Source of the DNA: an uncultured Saprospiraceae bacterium
GTDB taxonomy: Bacteria; Bacteroidota; Bacteroidia; Chitinophagales; Saprospiraceae
Reading direction: 5' to 3'
Length of the DNA: 34,134 bases
Assembly (NCBI GenBank): GCA_938045585.1
Contig: CALIAU010000041.1
Location: forward strand, 1 to 34,134
Positions 9,799 to 20,100 of the stretch are shown here, in pieces. Under the pieces are notes generated by a model. That model did no database searches. It was not told where the DNA came from and worked only from the letters and a program-made list of their open reading frames with translations. The position numbers were made by a program, and so were the translations under genes. Numbering within the stretch: the first letter of the stretch is position 1; each line of letters opens with the position of its first letter.

Positions 9799-11439
9799 TT
9801 AAAAATTGGTGTTGAATGAAAGATTTGTTCTAAATTCTTTAAAACTTTCAGAAAAGGGAGTAGTTCTTCTAATATGTCCAAGCTGCAGATTTAAGGCATT
9901 TTTCTTTGAGAAAATGTATCCGAGACGTACATTATTACGCAAGGTATTCCCATTTCTAAGACCCTCTTTATATGTCAAGATATATGCTGAGCGGTAACTC
10001 ACATTGAATTTTTTATCCGCAAATTTTTTATTGATGCGTAGATGTGTACCTAGGTTTTCATTATTGCTGATATCATTTGTATAATCTCTGTAGTTGACAC
10101 CTGAGGTAATATTTAGATCAGCTTCTTTAAAGTTTAATCCTATAGAAAGATTCGTATTTAGACTTTGATATTGATTGTTAATTTCTTCATCACTTACATT
10201 GGTAAATGTTTGTCTTCCCGCAGTAAGACCTAGGTGAAAGGCTCTTGTTGGGTGTGCAGATCTATATTTGAATGAGCCGAGTAAATTTCTACTCGTAACC
10301 ACATAGTTAAATTCGTTTCCTAGCTCTACCACTTCAGCTTGGAAATCTTGTTGGAAATTAGTGTATCTAAAGTTTGTAGTAATGGACTTTGTTACTCTGA
10401 AGTTTGCCAAGAGATTTAATATTATTCGATTCGCTGTGCTGGCCTTTTGTTTCGTTAAATTGTTGTTTTGAATCCCTACACTTCCATTCAAGTAAATTCT
10501 ATTTTTAGCTAATGGAAGTGTTAGTCCAAGAGTATAATTTATCAAATCATTATTTACATATTGAGTGGTTAGAGGATCAAAAAATGCTTGGATGTATTTT
10601 ACTTTTCCATTCAGATTTGTTCTACCGATTTGGAAGCTGGTAGATACATCGCCTGCGTACGTGTAGTTTGTAGACGAGTTATAAGTAAAGGCTGTTCGAG
10701 TTTCGTTTTCATCTATTACTTCTAAATCTGTAAGAGCGCTGAGACCTGCATTAAATTGGAGCCTTACGCCCTTAGTTGGTCGGATTCTCAAGCTTGTTCC
10801 TACAACCACATTTTCTAGTCTTGATGCATCTTCAATTTGAGATACTTCTAGGGAATCAGAATCTTTCGTTTTGACAGCATACAGATCGATGGAGTTTGAA
10901 GCGCTACCATAGCCGATACTCGCTGCCAAGGTATTTCTAGTAAATGTTTGCTCTTCGATAGTGCCAAATGCTAGGGTGTCTTTGTAGGAATTTAGGTCTT
11001 GAATTTTACCAGATAAGAATTTGGCTCTAAATTTTCCTGGTGTAAGTTCTACACCATAACCTCTGACATTTCTTCCTGCTAGGGTATACGGATTAAATTT
11101 CATATAGGTATCACCAATATGAAGTTTTACCCATTTGTATTGCGGATTAAGCCTTAGCTTATATAAGGAAGCACCTAAGGAAAAAGAGTGGTCCCTGTAA
11201 GAAAAATAAATAGGTGTGTTTATTCCATATATTTTAATATTTAAACGTGCGTTTAGGCCGTAATGGAATGGACTGGTTCTATCTGTTTCAGTGCCATTTA
11301 TGGAAGATAGGCCACCGTTTGCTGATAGTGATCCTGTTAGTTCTAAGGGTTTAGCTTTTAAGTAAGAATCAATATTCTGGGCATGGATACCATGACAAAT
11401 ACAAACCATGTAAAAGAAGATGATGTATTTTGTTTTCAT
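9799..11439 (-). CDS. Outer-membrane beta-barrel protein
   Basis: A 546-residue protein starting at MKTKYIIFFYMVCICHGIHA, a good signal peptide with likely cleavage before QNIDSY. An in-frame ATG 15 codons upstream is rejected because it would bury the signal peptide. The body is a long series of alternating polar/hydrophobic strands (for example LNLSIGLNFKEADLNITSGV), and the chain ends in NLSFNTNF, with the terminal Phe typical of BamA-inserted barrels. The segment with YKWVKLHIGD, YTLAGR and GYGVELTPGKF matches a pattern I recall from barrel proteins encoded beside giant TANFOR-type proteins. It lies 26 bases after the lipoprotein gene and 3 bases before the giant gene, so the barrel could be its export pore or surface anchor; that role is inference. 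Confidence 0.8.
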   Translation of the reverse strand: MKTKYIIFFYMVCICHGIHAQNIDSYLKAKPLELTGSLSANGGLSSINGTETDRTSPFHYGLNARLNIKIYGINTPIYFSYRDHSFSLGASLYKLRLNPQYKWVKLHIGDTYMKFNPYTLAGRNVRGYGVELTPGKFRAKFLSGKIQDLNSYKDTLAFGTIEEQTFTRNTLAASIGYGSASNSIDLYAVKTKDSDSLEVSQIEDASRLENVVVGTSLRIRPTKGVRLQFNAGLSALTDLEVIDENETRTAFTYNSSTNYTYAGDVSTSFQIGRTNLNGKVKYIQAFFDPLTTQYVNNDLINYTLGLTLPLAKNRIYLNGSVGIQNNNLTKQKASTANRIILNLLANFRVTKSITTNFRYTNFQQDFQAEVVELGNEFNYVVTSRNLLGSFKYRSAHPTRAFHLGLTAGRQTFTNVSDEEINNQYQSLNTNLSIGLNFKEADLNITSGVNYRDYTNDISNNENLGTHLRINKKFADKKFNVSYRSAYILTYKEGLRNGNTLRNNVRLGYIFSKKNALNLQLGHIRRTTPFSESFKEFRTNLSFNTNF

Positions 11440-11465
11440 TATAATGGAATTGGAGTTGTTAAAAA

Positions 11466-13877
11466 TTAAAGGACACATAAGCATGGTGCATGTAAAGATT
11501 TGCCATCTCTAGCGAATACACGATCATTGGAGCTTTCTTCTGCGTCGTAGTTATAGTAAAATAAATTAAAATCTTTACCGCCAATTATCTCTTCCTCCAT
11601 CCATATATAACTATGTGAGAATTCGTTTACTAGAACATTTTTATGATTTCTAATATCTACAATGCGATCAACCGCTGTACTTAGTAGATCCGCTTTAACT
11701 CTTCCAGAGGGAATAAATCCAGAGCTAGGATAGCAATTTAGATTGCCATCAAAGCCAAGGGTTAATTCATCAAAGCGTGGTAGTCGCAGTCCCAGGGAAC
11801 TACAGTATGATTCTGCATCACGTTGAGAAAAGTACTGCACGGGAAGAGTTGTAGTTGCATTCACTTCTATTGAATCGACCAGAACAAAATCTGTTGGTAT
11901 CCAAGTGCTTTCCTCTTGAATCTGTGTAAAAGCAAAACAAGTAGAGTCAAAATATTGAAAACCATTAAAGGTTTTTTTACAGCCCTGAGAAATGTCAGTG
12001 ATCTGTAATTTTAATTTTGATGAACCACTATCTAGAAGTTCGATAATAGTGGGATCTGTAATTTGATCTGTATTTTGAATGCCGTAGGTGCTCTCATCAA
12101 ATGCGATTAAAACCGTAGGAGCGATATCGTCTAGGTTTTCCTCTACTAAAGCATAGGTATATTTTCCATTGGGATTGGTATCAGATCCAAGTATGTGTTT
12201 TACAGCAACTTGGGTGTCGCTAATTTTGACGAGCTCTGATTGGATGATATCAAAGCTTTCACATTGTGGAGGATAGCAAATTGGTTCATTTGGCTGCCCA
12301 AGTAGTAAACCAAGAAGAGGGTATTTGAATGGACTACCCAATTTCAATTGAAAATCCCAAATGTTTTCAATTGCATCTATTTCGGTAAAAAAGATAGGTT
12401 GCGCTTGCACACCCATATCTACGCATCCTTCGATGTATACATTTTCAAGAAAAGAGCCATCCGTTTGGCCATTTAACAAACCATCAATAGCAAGACCTGC
12501 TTCCACTCTTCCTTCTGCATACACTCCTGGTACAATAGCGAATCCTGCTGTAGGACCTATGACATTTGGGATACCAACCGTGTAAGAAAGGCCTAGTCCC
12601 ATTCCAAAAGACATGTCTCCAATTACCTTTCCAGCAAATGTTGCATCAAAATTCCAATACTCTGACATATAGCTTGAGAAATCTATTTCATTCCCAGAAG
12701 GATCAGAAAATATTATCGCACTTTCAATGACTCCACCTCCATCTATGTCTATCGGCTTATAGACAATATTGATAGGTTTCGTGTTTGCTAAACTCAATAT
12801 TAATTGTGCTTGAATCTTGAGTGAGGCTGAGTGATAAGGGAAATATGCAAAACTTACTGTTCCATATGGAGTTGTTCCGAGGGGCTTGTAGCTTATTGTT
12901 TCAACCCCTAAGGAGCCAGGCTCCACAGAACTAATTATAGGCACATCGCTAATAGGAATATCTTTGAGTAATCCTTTCCAATAATTTGTATCTGGAGTAT
13001 CCGGCTTAGAAGGAAAAAGAGGAATATCTAGAAGATTTGCTAACATAGTTAGCTCATTTTGTTTCAATTCAAAACCAATTAGTTTTAATTCGGTAAAATG
13101 AGGATAAGACAATGATGAGGTTACATTTTTTCCAAAGACAACCTCTAAAACATCGCAAACACCATCTTGATCCTGATCGTTGAGTGATTTTAGATATTCA
13201 ATTAATCCTACTCCATTTTCCTCGGCTAGTGTATTGTTTGTTTGCCAGATTTCAGTTTTCTGTCCATGATTTGCAAAAAAGGTATAGATATCGGTAGAAG
13301 TAGAGTAAAATTTACCCTCAAGTTGCATCTGATAGTCGAAAGTTATTTTATCTCCAAATAACCATTTTAAAGCATCTTCACCCAGACCAATAGCAGTTTG
13401 AATATCTTCATTTGTTTCAACGTCGCTAAAGTCAAATATGAGTTCGTCTTCTCTGTACGTTACAAGTCCAGGGAGTTGAGAATCATAATGAAATGCCTCA
13501 AAAGCATTCATCATAGATGCAGGCCTTACGGTAAGTAAAATGCTTCCACCAGTTCTGTCAATCTCTTCGATATAGTGCATATATCGTTTTTCTGCAGGTG
13601 TGAAAATTTCAGTAATCAGGACGCCACCCACTACGAGCGAGTCAAACATAGGGTCATTTTGAAGCTCAATAAAGTTGTCGCCCTCATTTAAGACCATTTG
13701 CTTTAATACATCTGCATTATATTCTTGTGTAGACTTCTTAAACTGAAAAAAGGAAGTCGTTAATTCTTCAATTGGAATTTGATGAGGCAAAATTTCCTCA
13801 TCCTTCCCACAGGAAGAAATCATTATAACTGCTAATAATACATAGAGATAGCGTAGTGCAAGTCTGGATTGTTCCAT
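11466..13877 (-). CDS. Large lipoprotein, first gene of the giant-protein operon
   Basis: An 803-residue protein with a hydrophobic start and lipobox ISSC (Cys23) followed by GKDEE, so it is probably lipid-anchored in the envelope. Around residue 234 is DQDQDGVCD, resembling thrombospondin type 3-like calcium-binding motifs. Near residue 686, AESYCSSLGLRLPRFDEL resembles the core of C-type-lectin-like folds such as SUMF1 or Lcl C-terminal domains ('YC..LG.RLP...E'); the rest of such a domain is short here. The middle is Gly-rich and beta-like (GMGLGLSYTVGIPNVIGPTA). No enzymatic residues are evident. It heads the operon with the beta-barrel and giant protein and faces the CHAT operon across a short divergent promoter region. 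Confidence 0.7.
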   Translation of the reverse strand: MEQSRLALRYLYVLLAVIMISSCGKDEEILPHQIPIEELTTSFFQFKKSTQEYNADVLKQMVLNEGDNFIELQNDPMFDSLVVGGVLITEIFTPAEKRYMHYIEEIDRTGGSILLTVRPASMMNAFEAFHYDSQLPGLVTYREDELIFDFSDVETNEDIQTAIGLGEDALKWLFGDKITFDYQMQLEGKFYSTSTDIYTFFANHGQKTEIWQTNNTLAEENGVGLIEYLKSLNDQDQDGVCDVLEVVFGKNVTSSLSYPHFTELKLIGFELKQNELTMLANLLDIPLFPSKPDTPDTNYWKGLLKDIPISDVPIISSVEPGSLGVETISYKPLGTTPYGTVSFAYFPYHSASLKIQAQLILSLANTKPINIVYKPIDIDGGGVIESAIIFSDPSGNEIDFSSYMSEYWNFDATFAGKVIGDMSFGMGLGLSYTVGIPNVIGPTAGFAIVPGVYAEGRVEAGLAIDGLLNGQTDGSFLENVYIEGCVDMGVQAQPIFFTEIDAIENIWDFQLKLGSPFKYPLLGLLLGQPNEPICYPPQCESFDIIQSELVKISDTQVAVKHILGSDTNPNGKYTYALVEENLDDIAPTVLIAFDESTYGIQNTDQITDPTIIELLDSGSSKLKLQITDISQGCKKTFNGFQYFDSTCFAFTQIQEESTWIPTDFVLVDSIEVNATTTLPVQYFSQRDAESYCSSLGLRLPRFDELTLGFDGNLNCYPSSGFIPSGRVKADLLSTAVDRIVDIRNHKNVLVNEFSHSYIWMEEEIIGGKDFNLFYYNYDAEESSNDRVFARDGKSLHAPCLCVL

Positions 13878-13925
13878 AGTAGAATGTTCTTTTATGATTA
13901 ATTTTTCTATTAATTCTGCTCATAT

Positions 13926-13965
13926 ATTCCACAAAGCGTAGGAATTCCATAAAATTTTGTGGAAT
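13926..13965. promoter_or_regulatory. Inverted repeat in the divergent promoter region
   Basis: ATTCCACAAA (13926-13935) is perfectly repeated in inverse as TTTGTGGAAT (13956-13965). A second, nested inverted repeat, AATTCCA (13943-13949) with TGGAATT (13960-13966), uses the same right arm. The site lies between the divergent lipoprotein and CHAT operons, about 50 bp from the first start and 135 bp from the second. Competing arms and repeated ATTCCA words suggest an operator or an alternative RNA fold; the function is inferred. Confidence 0.5.
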
Positions 13966-14099
13966 TTTTAAAAATTTGGAATAGAGTATGTGAACAGGAA
14001 CATTCAAGCATGAAAAACATTCTAAAAATAGCAGCAACTGTGCTGCCCTTTAGTGGAATATGTCTATTTTTAAATAGAACGAATTCCAAAAAAGAGCAA

Positions 14100-17000
14100 A
14101 TGCACATCTTAGGGTCTATCCGGTCATTTACATATATTTTATGTTTCACGATTTTTTCCGTCGGTTCGTATGGACAGGACGTACAATCCATACGGGACAG
14201 TTTAGAAACTCTAGTCAAAACACGTAAGTATGAATCCTGCCTAAAGTTGGCAGAAGAGAGTTTAGTTTCTTATAAAGATCTAGATGCATATAGCCGAGCT
14301 AGTCTAGAATATGCTAGATGCAGATGCGCTACCTCCATATCTACAGAACGAGCAGATAGCTATTGCTCAGAAATGAATAATCTCAAGAAAGAGCTAGATC
14401 TATCCAACAAAAAAGAGCGTGACTTATATGCATCTATGGAGAAAAGAAATGCCCAAATTTCTTATGATAGAGATAATTTGCAAGGCCGTTTGGATATAAT
14501 TAAGGGTCTATTAAAAACCTTAGAAGAATATGGAGACGATGTGTTCGAACTAAAGGCAGGAATGGCAAACACATTACGGCAAATGTCGGATTTTGATGGG
14601 ATGCGTGCCCTGCTGGATGAATTAGAAGAAGATTATAAAAGTCTGGGAATTGAAGATTTGTCTAAAGAGAAAATGATACTTGGTTCCCGTGTCCAATATG
14701 CAAATGGCATTGGCGATTATGCCTTGGGAAGACAATACTTGGAGAGAGCCTTGGAGATTGGTTTAAGTCAAGACTCCTTTGACCATAAGTATGTCAGAAA
14801 TCAATATAATTCACTTGGAATAAATTACTTTCTGAGTGGTGATTATAGTAAGTCTGCTTACAACTTAGAAAAAGCCTTAGAAGTGATCACCCAGGTGGTC
14901 GAAGAGAAAAATGTAAAAGCCTTATTTAATAACCTTGGATTGATTTATTCTAAGTTGAATGATTACGATAGATCCAATATGTTTTATGAAAAGTCTCTTA
15001 AGTATGATAAAATGCGTTATGGAGAAAACCATACAGCTATCGCAAGAACTAATTTTAATATTGGAGTAACAAATCATGAGAGAGGTGACTTTAAAACATC
15101 TTTGGAATATCTTTTTAAAGCCTTGGAAGTACGTAAGGCATTACTTGGGGAAGAACACTCTGATGTTGCGCATACCTATCAAATAATTGGCAATTCGTAT
15201 TACAGATTGGGAGCGTATGAGAAAGCAATTGCATATATAGAAAAGTGCTTACCCATATTTGAAAAGAAATACAATGGGAAGCATCAAGAAATTGCCTGGT
15301 CTAATAATGTAATTGCGAAATCACTGGCAGCCTTAGGTAGATTTGAAGAGGCGAAAAAAGCCGTGGATGCCTCCTATGCGAGTATAGATTTTGATCCTGA
15401 TAAACCCTTGGAACATATTCGTGATTTAGATGCCCCGCATGTTATTTATTCTCCCCTGTCTACAGATCTAAGTATTAGTATAGGTCAGTATGAAAAGACG
15501 AAAGATATATCCGCCCTAGAAGAAGTGGATAAAAAGGAAGAAATATTTAATGCGCTATTTTCCTTCCTAACACGTAATAGAGATGCTTCTGTGCGAAGAG
15601 CGCAGGCCCCTACGGTAAAACTAATCAAGGGAAGAATTATTGAACGGAATTATTTGCAATACAAAGAGACAGGAGATAAAGAGTATTTAGCTCGCATTTT
15701 TCATACTATGGAAAAGTCCAAGAATACCTTTCTTACGGAGACTAAGGTGGAAAAAGATATGTTGAGTTTTTCAGGGGTTCCAAAATCTTTATTGGAAGAA
15801 CAGGGAGCGATTGTAGATTCTATAGCGGAGTTACAATTTGCCATTTCTAAATTGGAATCTGGTACGGATGAATATGTACAAACGCAGTTACGCATAACAG
15901 AATTCAAGGATCAGCAAGAGCAGATTTTAGTAAAATTGGAAAAAGAGTTTCCTAACTATTACAATTTAAAATATGAATTTCCAGTCTGCTCACTTGAAGA
16001 CCTTCAAGCTTTTTGCGCTGAGGGTGACCATTGGTTAAACTACTTTTGGGGAGAAAAGTACATTTATTTATTTTCTACAAAATCTACTGGCAGTGAGGTA
16101 TACAAAATTGCACAGGTAGAAGAAATAGATTCTAGCCTGCAAAAATTTCAAGATGCTATCCTAGATAAGTCAGTGGAGGGTGTTTTAAAGAAACACGCGG
16201 AACAATTATACGCAACGCTTGTAGCCCCAGCCCAAGCAAAAGAGGGTGAACGACTTAAGTTAGTTCTAGACGATAAGTTAGGTTCTATTCCTTATGAGGT
16301 GCTGCAGAATAGCAATGGACAATTCCTTTTAGAAACAAATCCTATTCAATATTTTCTTTCCTCCACACTTGCCTTAGATCCGTTTAAGGGTTCTGAAAGA
16401 ACACGTGGAACTATGATATGTGCACCCCATTTTGAAGGGGAAAAAGAAATTACCAAACAGTATGCACTTTCATTAGAAAATGAAGTACTACGAGGCGAAT
16501 TGGCAACCCTGAAGGGGGCAGCGAAAGAAGCGGATATGATACATAGCCTCTTAGGAGGAACTTCTTTAAAAGGGCCGATGGCGAAGGAAAGCACCTTTAA
16601 AAAGAATGCACATAAATACAGTATCTTACATCTAGCAACGCACGGCATTATGGATGAACGAAAGCCTAACTATTCAAAGTTGGCCTTTGCGCAAGATGAA
16701 GAGGGAGAGGATGGTTTCTTGCATGCCTATGAGATTTATGGCCTATCACTAAATGCAGATTTAGTAAATCTAAGTGCGTGTAACACAGGTAGTGGAAGTA
16801 GTAAGGCGGAGGAAGGAATAGCAAGTTTGGGTCGTGCCTTTGCCTATGCAGGTTGTCCTAATTCTGTTATGAGTCTATGGAATGTAAATGATCAAAGTAC
16901 GGCAGAACTTATGTCCTTGTTTTATAAGAATATAAATAAGGGATCGAATAAATCGGATGCGCTAAGAGATGCAAAACTAGAGTTCTTGAAAACGCAACCC

Positions 17001-17162
17001 AAAGCATTTCAATCCCCTTTTTACTGGGCAGGCTTTGTGTATTACGGAGATAACCTGCCCCTCGAATTGTCAAATTCATTCTTTGGGACAAAAGGCTGGC
17101 TCATTGGTTTATTTGGGCTTGGCCTGTTATTTTTCTTTTGGTTTATGAAAAAAGGAAAATGA
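14100..17162 (+). CDS. Exported TPR-CHAT (caspase-like) protein, first copy
   Basis: A 1020-residue protein. I chose the ATG at 14100 because it gives a clean signal peptide (MHILGSIRSFTYILCFTIFS, likely cut after SVGSYG); the longer frame starts with GTG at 13959 and would bury it. Residues about 30-450 are TPR repeats (for example ALFNNLGLIYSKLNDYDRSN, HTAIARTNFNIGVTNHERGD). A helical linker follows, then a CHAT domain at about 660-975. The caspase-type dyad is intact: His848 in HLATHG and Cys894 in LSACNTG. The C-terminus is one membrane helix (GWLIGLFGLGLLFFFWF) followed by KKGK. CHAT domains are cysteine peptidases related to caspase and separase; here the protease should face the periplasm with a cytoplasmic tail. 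Its gene overlaps the second CHAT gene by four bases. Confidence 0.85.
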   Translation: MHILGSIRSFTYILCFTIFSVGSYGQDVQSIRDSLETLVKTRKYESCLKLAEESLVSYKDLDAYSRASLEYARCRCATSISTERADSYCSEMNNLKKELDLSNKKERDLYASMEKRNAQISYDRDNLQGRLDIIKGLLKTLEEYGDDVFELKAGMANTLRQMSDFDGMRALLDELEEDYKSLGIEDLSKEKMILGSRVQYANGIGDYALGRQYLERALEIGLSQDSFDHKYVRNQYNSLGINYFLSGDYSKSAYNLEKALEVITQVVEEKNVKALFNNLGLIYSKLNDYDRSNMFYEKSLKYDKMRYGENHTAIARTNFNIGVTNHERGDFKTSLEYLFKALEVRKALLGEEHSDVAHTYQIIGNSYYRLGAYEKAIAYIEKCLPIFEKKYNGKHQEIAWSNNVIAKSLAALGRFEEAKKAVDASYASIDFDPDKPLEHIRDLDAPHVIYSPLSTDLSISIGQYEKTKDISALEEVDKKEEIFNALFSFLTRNRDASVRRAQAPTVKLIKGRIIERNYLQYKETGDKEYLARIFHTMEKSKNTFLTETKVEKDMLSFSGVPKSLLEEQGAIVDSIAELQFAISKLESGTDEYVQTQLRITEFKDQQEQILVKLEKEFPNYYNLKYEFPVCSLEDLQAFCAEGDHWLNYFWGEKYIYLFSTKSTGSEVYKIAQVEEIDSSLQKFQDAILDKSVEGVLKKHAEQLYATLVAPAQAKEGERLKLVLDDKLGSIPYEVLQNSNGQFLLETNPIQYFLSSTLALDPFKGSERTRGTMICAPHFEGEKEITKQYALSLENEVLRGELATLKGAAKEADMIHSLLGGTSLKGPMAKESTFKKNAHKYSILHLATHGIMDERKPNYSKLAFAQDEEGEDGFLHAYEIYGLSLNADLVNLSACNTGSGSSKAEEGIASLGRAFAYAGCPNSVMSLWNVNDQSTAELMSLFYKNINKGSNKSDALRDAKLEFLKTQPKAFQSPFYWAGFVYYGDNLPLELSNSFFGTKGWLIGLFGLGLLFFFWFMKKGK

Positions 17163-20100
17163 TTGACCTTGGCACACATAGTCGCCATCATTTTTTATGT
17201 GCATTTTGTGTTTTTCTAAGCGTATTGCTTTTACCCAAAACAAAAGTCATTTCACAAGAATCAAGTGGAAATGCGTTTATTAATTTAAACAAGATTGAAG
17301 CCTTTGTATTAGCTGAAGATGTGGATGCTTGTAGCACGTATATTAATCAAGTCGAAAACGAATATTCAGATAAAATTTCCAAGACGCAAACAGTTCTTCT
17401 TGCTCTGGCAAAATGTAAATGTGTACTTCTGCAAGAAAAATCAATGTCAGAGAAAGTATGTCAAGACGTACTACGATTTGCTAAAGAAATCAATGTAAAA
17501 GATAAAGAGGAGACATCTAGCATTGTAGAAATTCAACTCTTTTTGGCAGAAAGAGAAGTGCTGGATAATAAGTTGAACAAGGCTATAAGCCGATTAGATG
17601 ACTTAGTACTCAAACTTAATTCTAATACAGCTACTCATTTAAAAGTAAAAGTCTTGATAAAGCTAGCTGAGTTGTATGAATTGAAGTTTGAATATGATAA
17701 AGCTATGCAATATCTTAATGCGGTAGGGGAAATTTCGCAAAATATACAAATACTCGATTACACACTTAGACATGAACTATATAGTCGATACGCGAGTGTA
17801 CATTCAAGAAAAGATAATCTTGACAAAACGAAAGAGTACGCGGATAAAAACCTAGCACTCGTAGAGAGCCGGGAAGTGATTGATAATTTTCATTTAGGAA
17901 ATGTACATAATTCCCTTGCTAAATATCATTTTAGAAATTCTGATTTGGTAAAAGCTTTATTCCACTTTGAAAGAGAGTTTGAATTTAAAGCTAAAGTTGT
18001 TAAAGAAAACAAACTTTCAGAATGCATGATGAACATAGCTAACATGTCATGCAAGATAGGATATTACGAGCAAGCCTTAGATTTTGCACAAAGGTCCTTA
18101 GTCATAATTCAGAATACGTATGGGAAAAATTCTGATAGAGTTGCGCATAATAAATTTGTCACAGGACTCATTTATCTGGAGCAGAAACAATACGAAGAAG
18201 CATTACAATATTTTAAGGAAGGCTTGGAAATAGAATTAGAACTGTTTGGCGAAAGTAATAAGGGGATTTCTTTTAATTATATACGACTAGCGGACTCTTA
18301 TTTTGGCTTGTATGACTATAAGATGTCTATTAAATATGCCAAGAAGGCAATTGCAGGATTTAAAACGCATTTTGGAGAAAAGAACCAACAAGTAAGTTGG
18401 GCATATGAAACCTTGATAGGTGCAGCTATGTCAGACAAAGACTATGAATTGGCAAGGAAAAGTGTGGAAGAGGCATATGAGAGTTTAGATGTAGATATAA
18501 CTTCAGAGGTCTTGGATTTTGAATCTATGCGCATACCATTTTTATTAGTTCATATTTTACGTCTTGACCTAGAGCTTAGTTTGATTGAATTTAAAGCAAC
18601 ACAGTCAGAAGAGAAATTAGCTTATATAAATGCACTTGAGCGTGCTGCCTTTGGATGGTATAAGCACTTGAAATTTAACATGGACGAGGGCACAATGCAT
18701 AGACTGCTTAGCATACGACTCTCTGGAATTGCCAAAGATGTAATTGCAAAAAATGACTTTCTCTATGAAACAACTGGAAATCAAGTTTATTTGGATGAGA
18801 TACTCAAGGCTATAGAAAAGGGAAGAAACAATGTGCTTATTGAAACAAAAGTGGGAAACGAACTTGTTGAGTATTCAGGTGTGCCCAATACGCTTATTCA
18901 AAAACAACTGGACTTAAATGATTCTATTGCGTCCTTAAACTTGAACTTATCGAAATTAGAAGGGGAAGAAACTAAGCTTGAATCTACGCGCATTCAAAAT
19001 AGAATAAATGCTTTCGAAGAAGAGCATATCCAATTGATAGAAACACTAAAAACTGACTATAAGGAATTTTATGCACTTAAGTACGATTACCCAGTGTCAA
19101 GCATTGCGGATATTCAGAAAGTGTGTAGTGAAAATGATAACTGGCTTTTATTTGCACTAAGCCGACTCGACATTCATATTATATCGATAAGTAAAAAGCA
19201 AGTGCAATATCATACGGTACCTTTTGACAAACAATTCAATGAAAATGTTGAACTAGTAAAGGCAGGATTAGTAAAGAAAAGAACGGATAAAGAATTTTAT
19301 CAAGCTGCACATAATTTATACACTACACTCTTTGGAAAAATTTCTTTGGAAAAAGGAATGCATTTAAAAATATTTCCAACAGGACCTTTGAATGGGCTTC
19401 CATTTGAAATTTTATGTACACAGTTTAATGAAAGCGAGCAAAGCTATATGCTGGAAGATTATCTTATAAGTTATCACCATTCACCTTATTTAAGCATACA
19501 TCCGCACAGGGGAACTAAACCAAAGCGTAATGCCCTGCTTATGGCTCCAGAATTTTCTGGAAGTGAGGAAACTAAATTGTATGCATCTATAGAACTGGAC
19601 AGAAAAGCGATGGAGACTTCTTTACAGAGTTTGATAGGTGCCCAAGAGGAGCTTGAACATATTTCCAAGCTCATCCCTTCAAAGACATTTGTGGGAGAGG
19701 AAGCCTCAGAAAAAAGATTTAAAGACATTGCAAGTAAGTATAATATTTTGCATTTGGCTAGCCATGGATTTGTAAACCATAAAAATCCAAATTATTCGAA
19801 ATTAGTCTTATCGGAGGATGGAGAAAGTGAAGATGGACTGCTGCACAGTTATGAAATTTATGGTTTGGAATTGAATGCAGATCTGGTGACACTAAGTGCA
19901 TGTAATACTGGAATAGGAAAGGAGCTATTAGGTGAAGGAGTGTCTAGTCTGGGTAGGGCATTTGCATTTGCAGGCTGCCCTAATACTGTTATGAGTTTGT
20001 GGAGTGTAAATGACCAAAGTACTGTCAGGCTGATGAGTTATTTTTATCAAAATCTAAAAGATGGAGTTCCAAAAGCAGAAGCACTTAGAGCAGCAAAAAT

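Noticed and set aside
13959-14099. Longer N-terminus of the first CHAT protein
   Set aside because: It needs a GTG start lying inside the inverted repeat and would place 47 residues before a good signal peptide.
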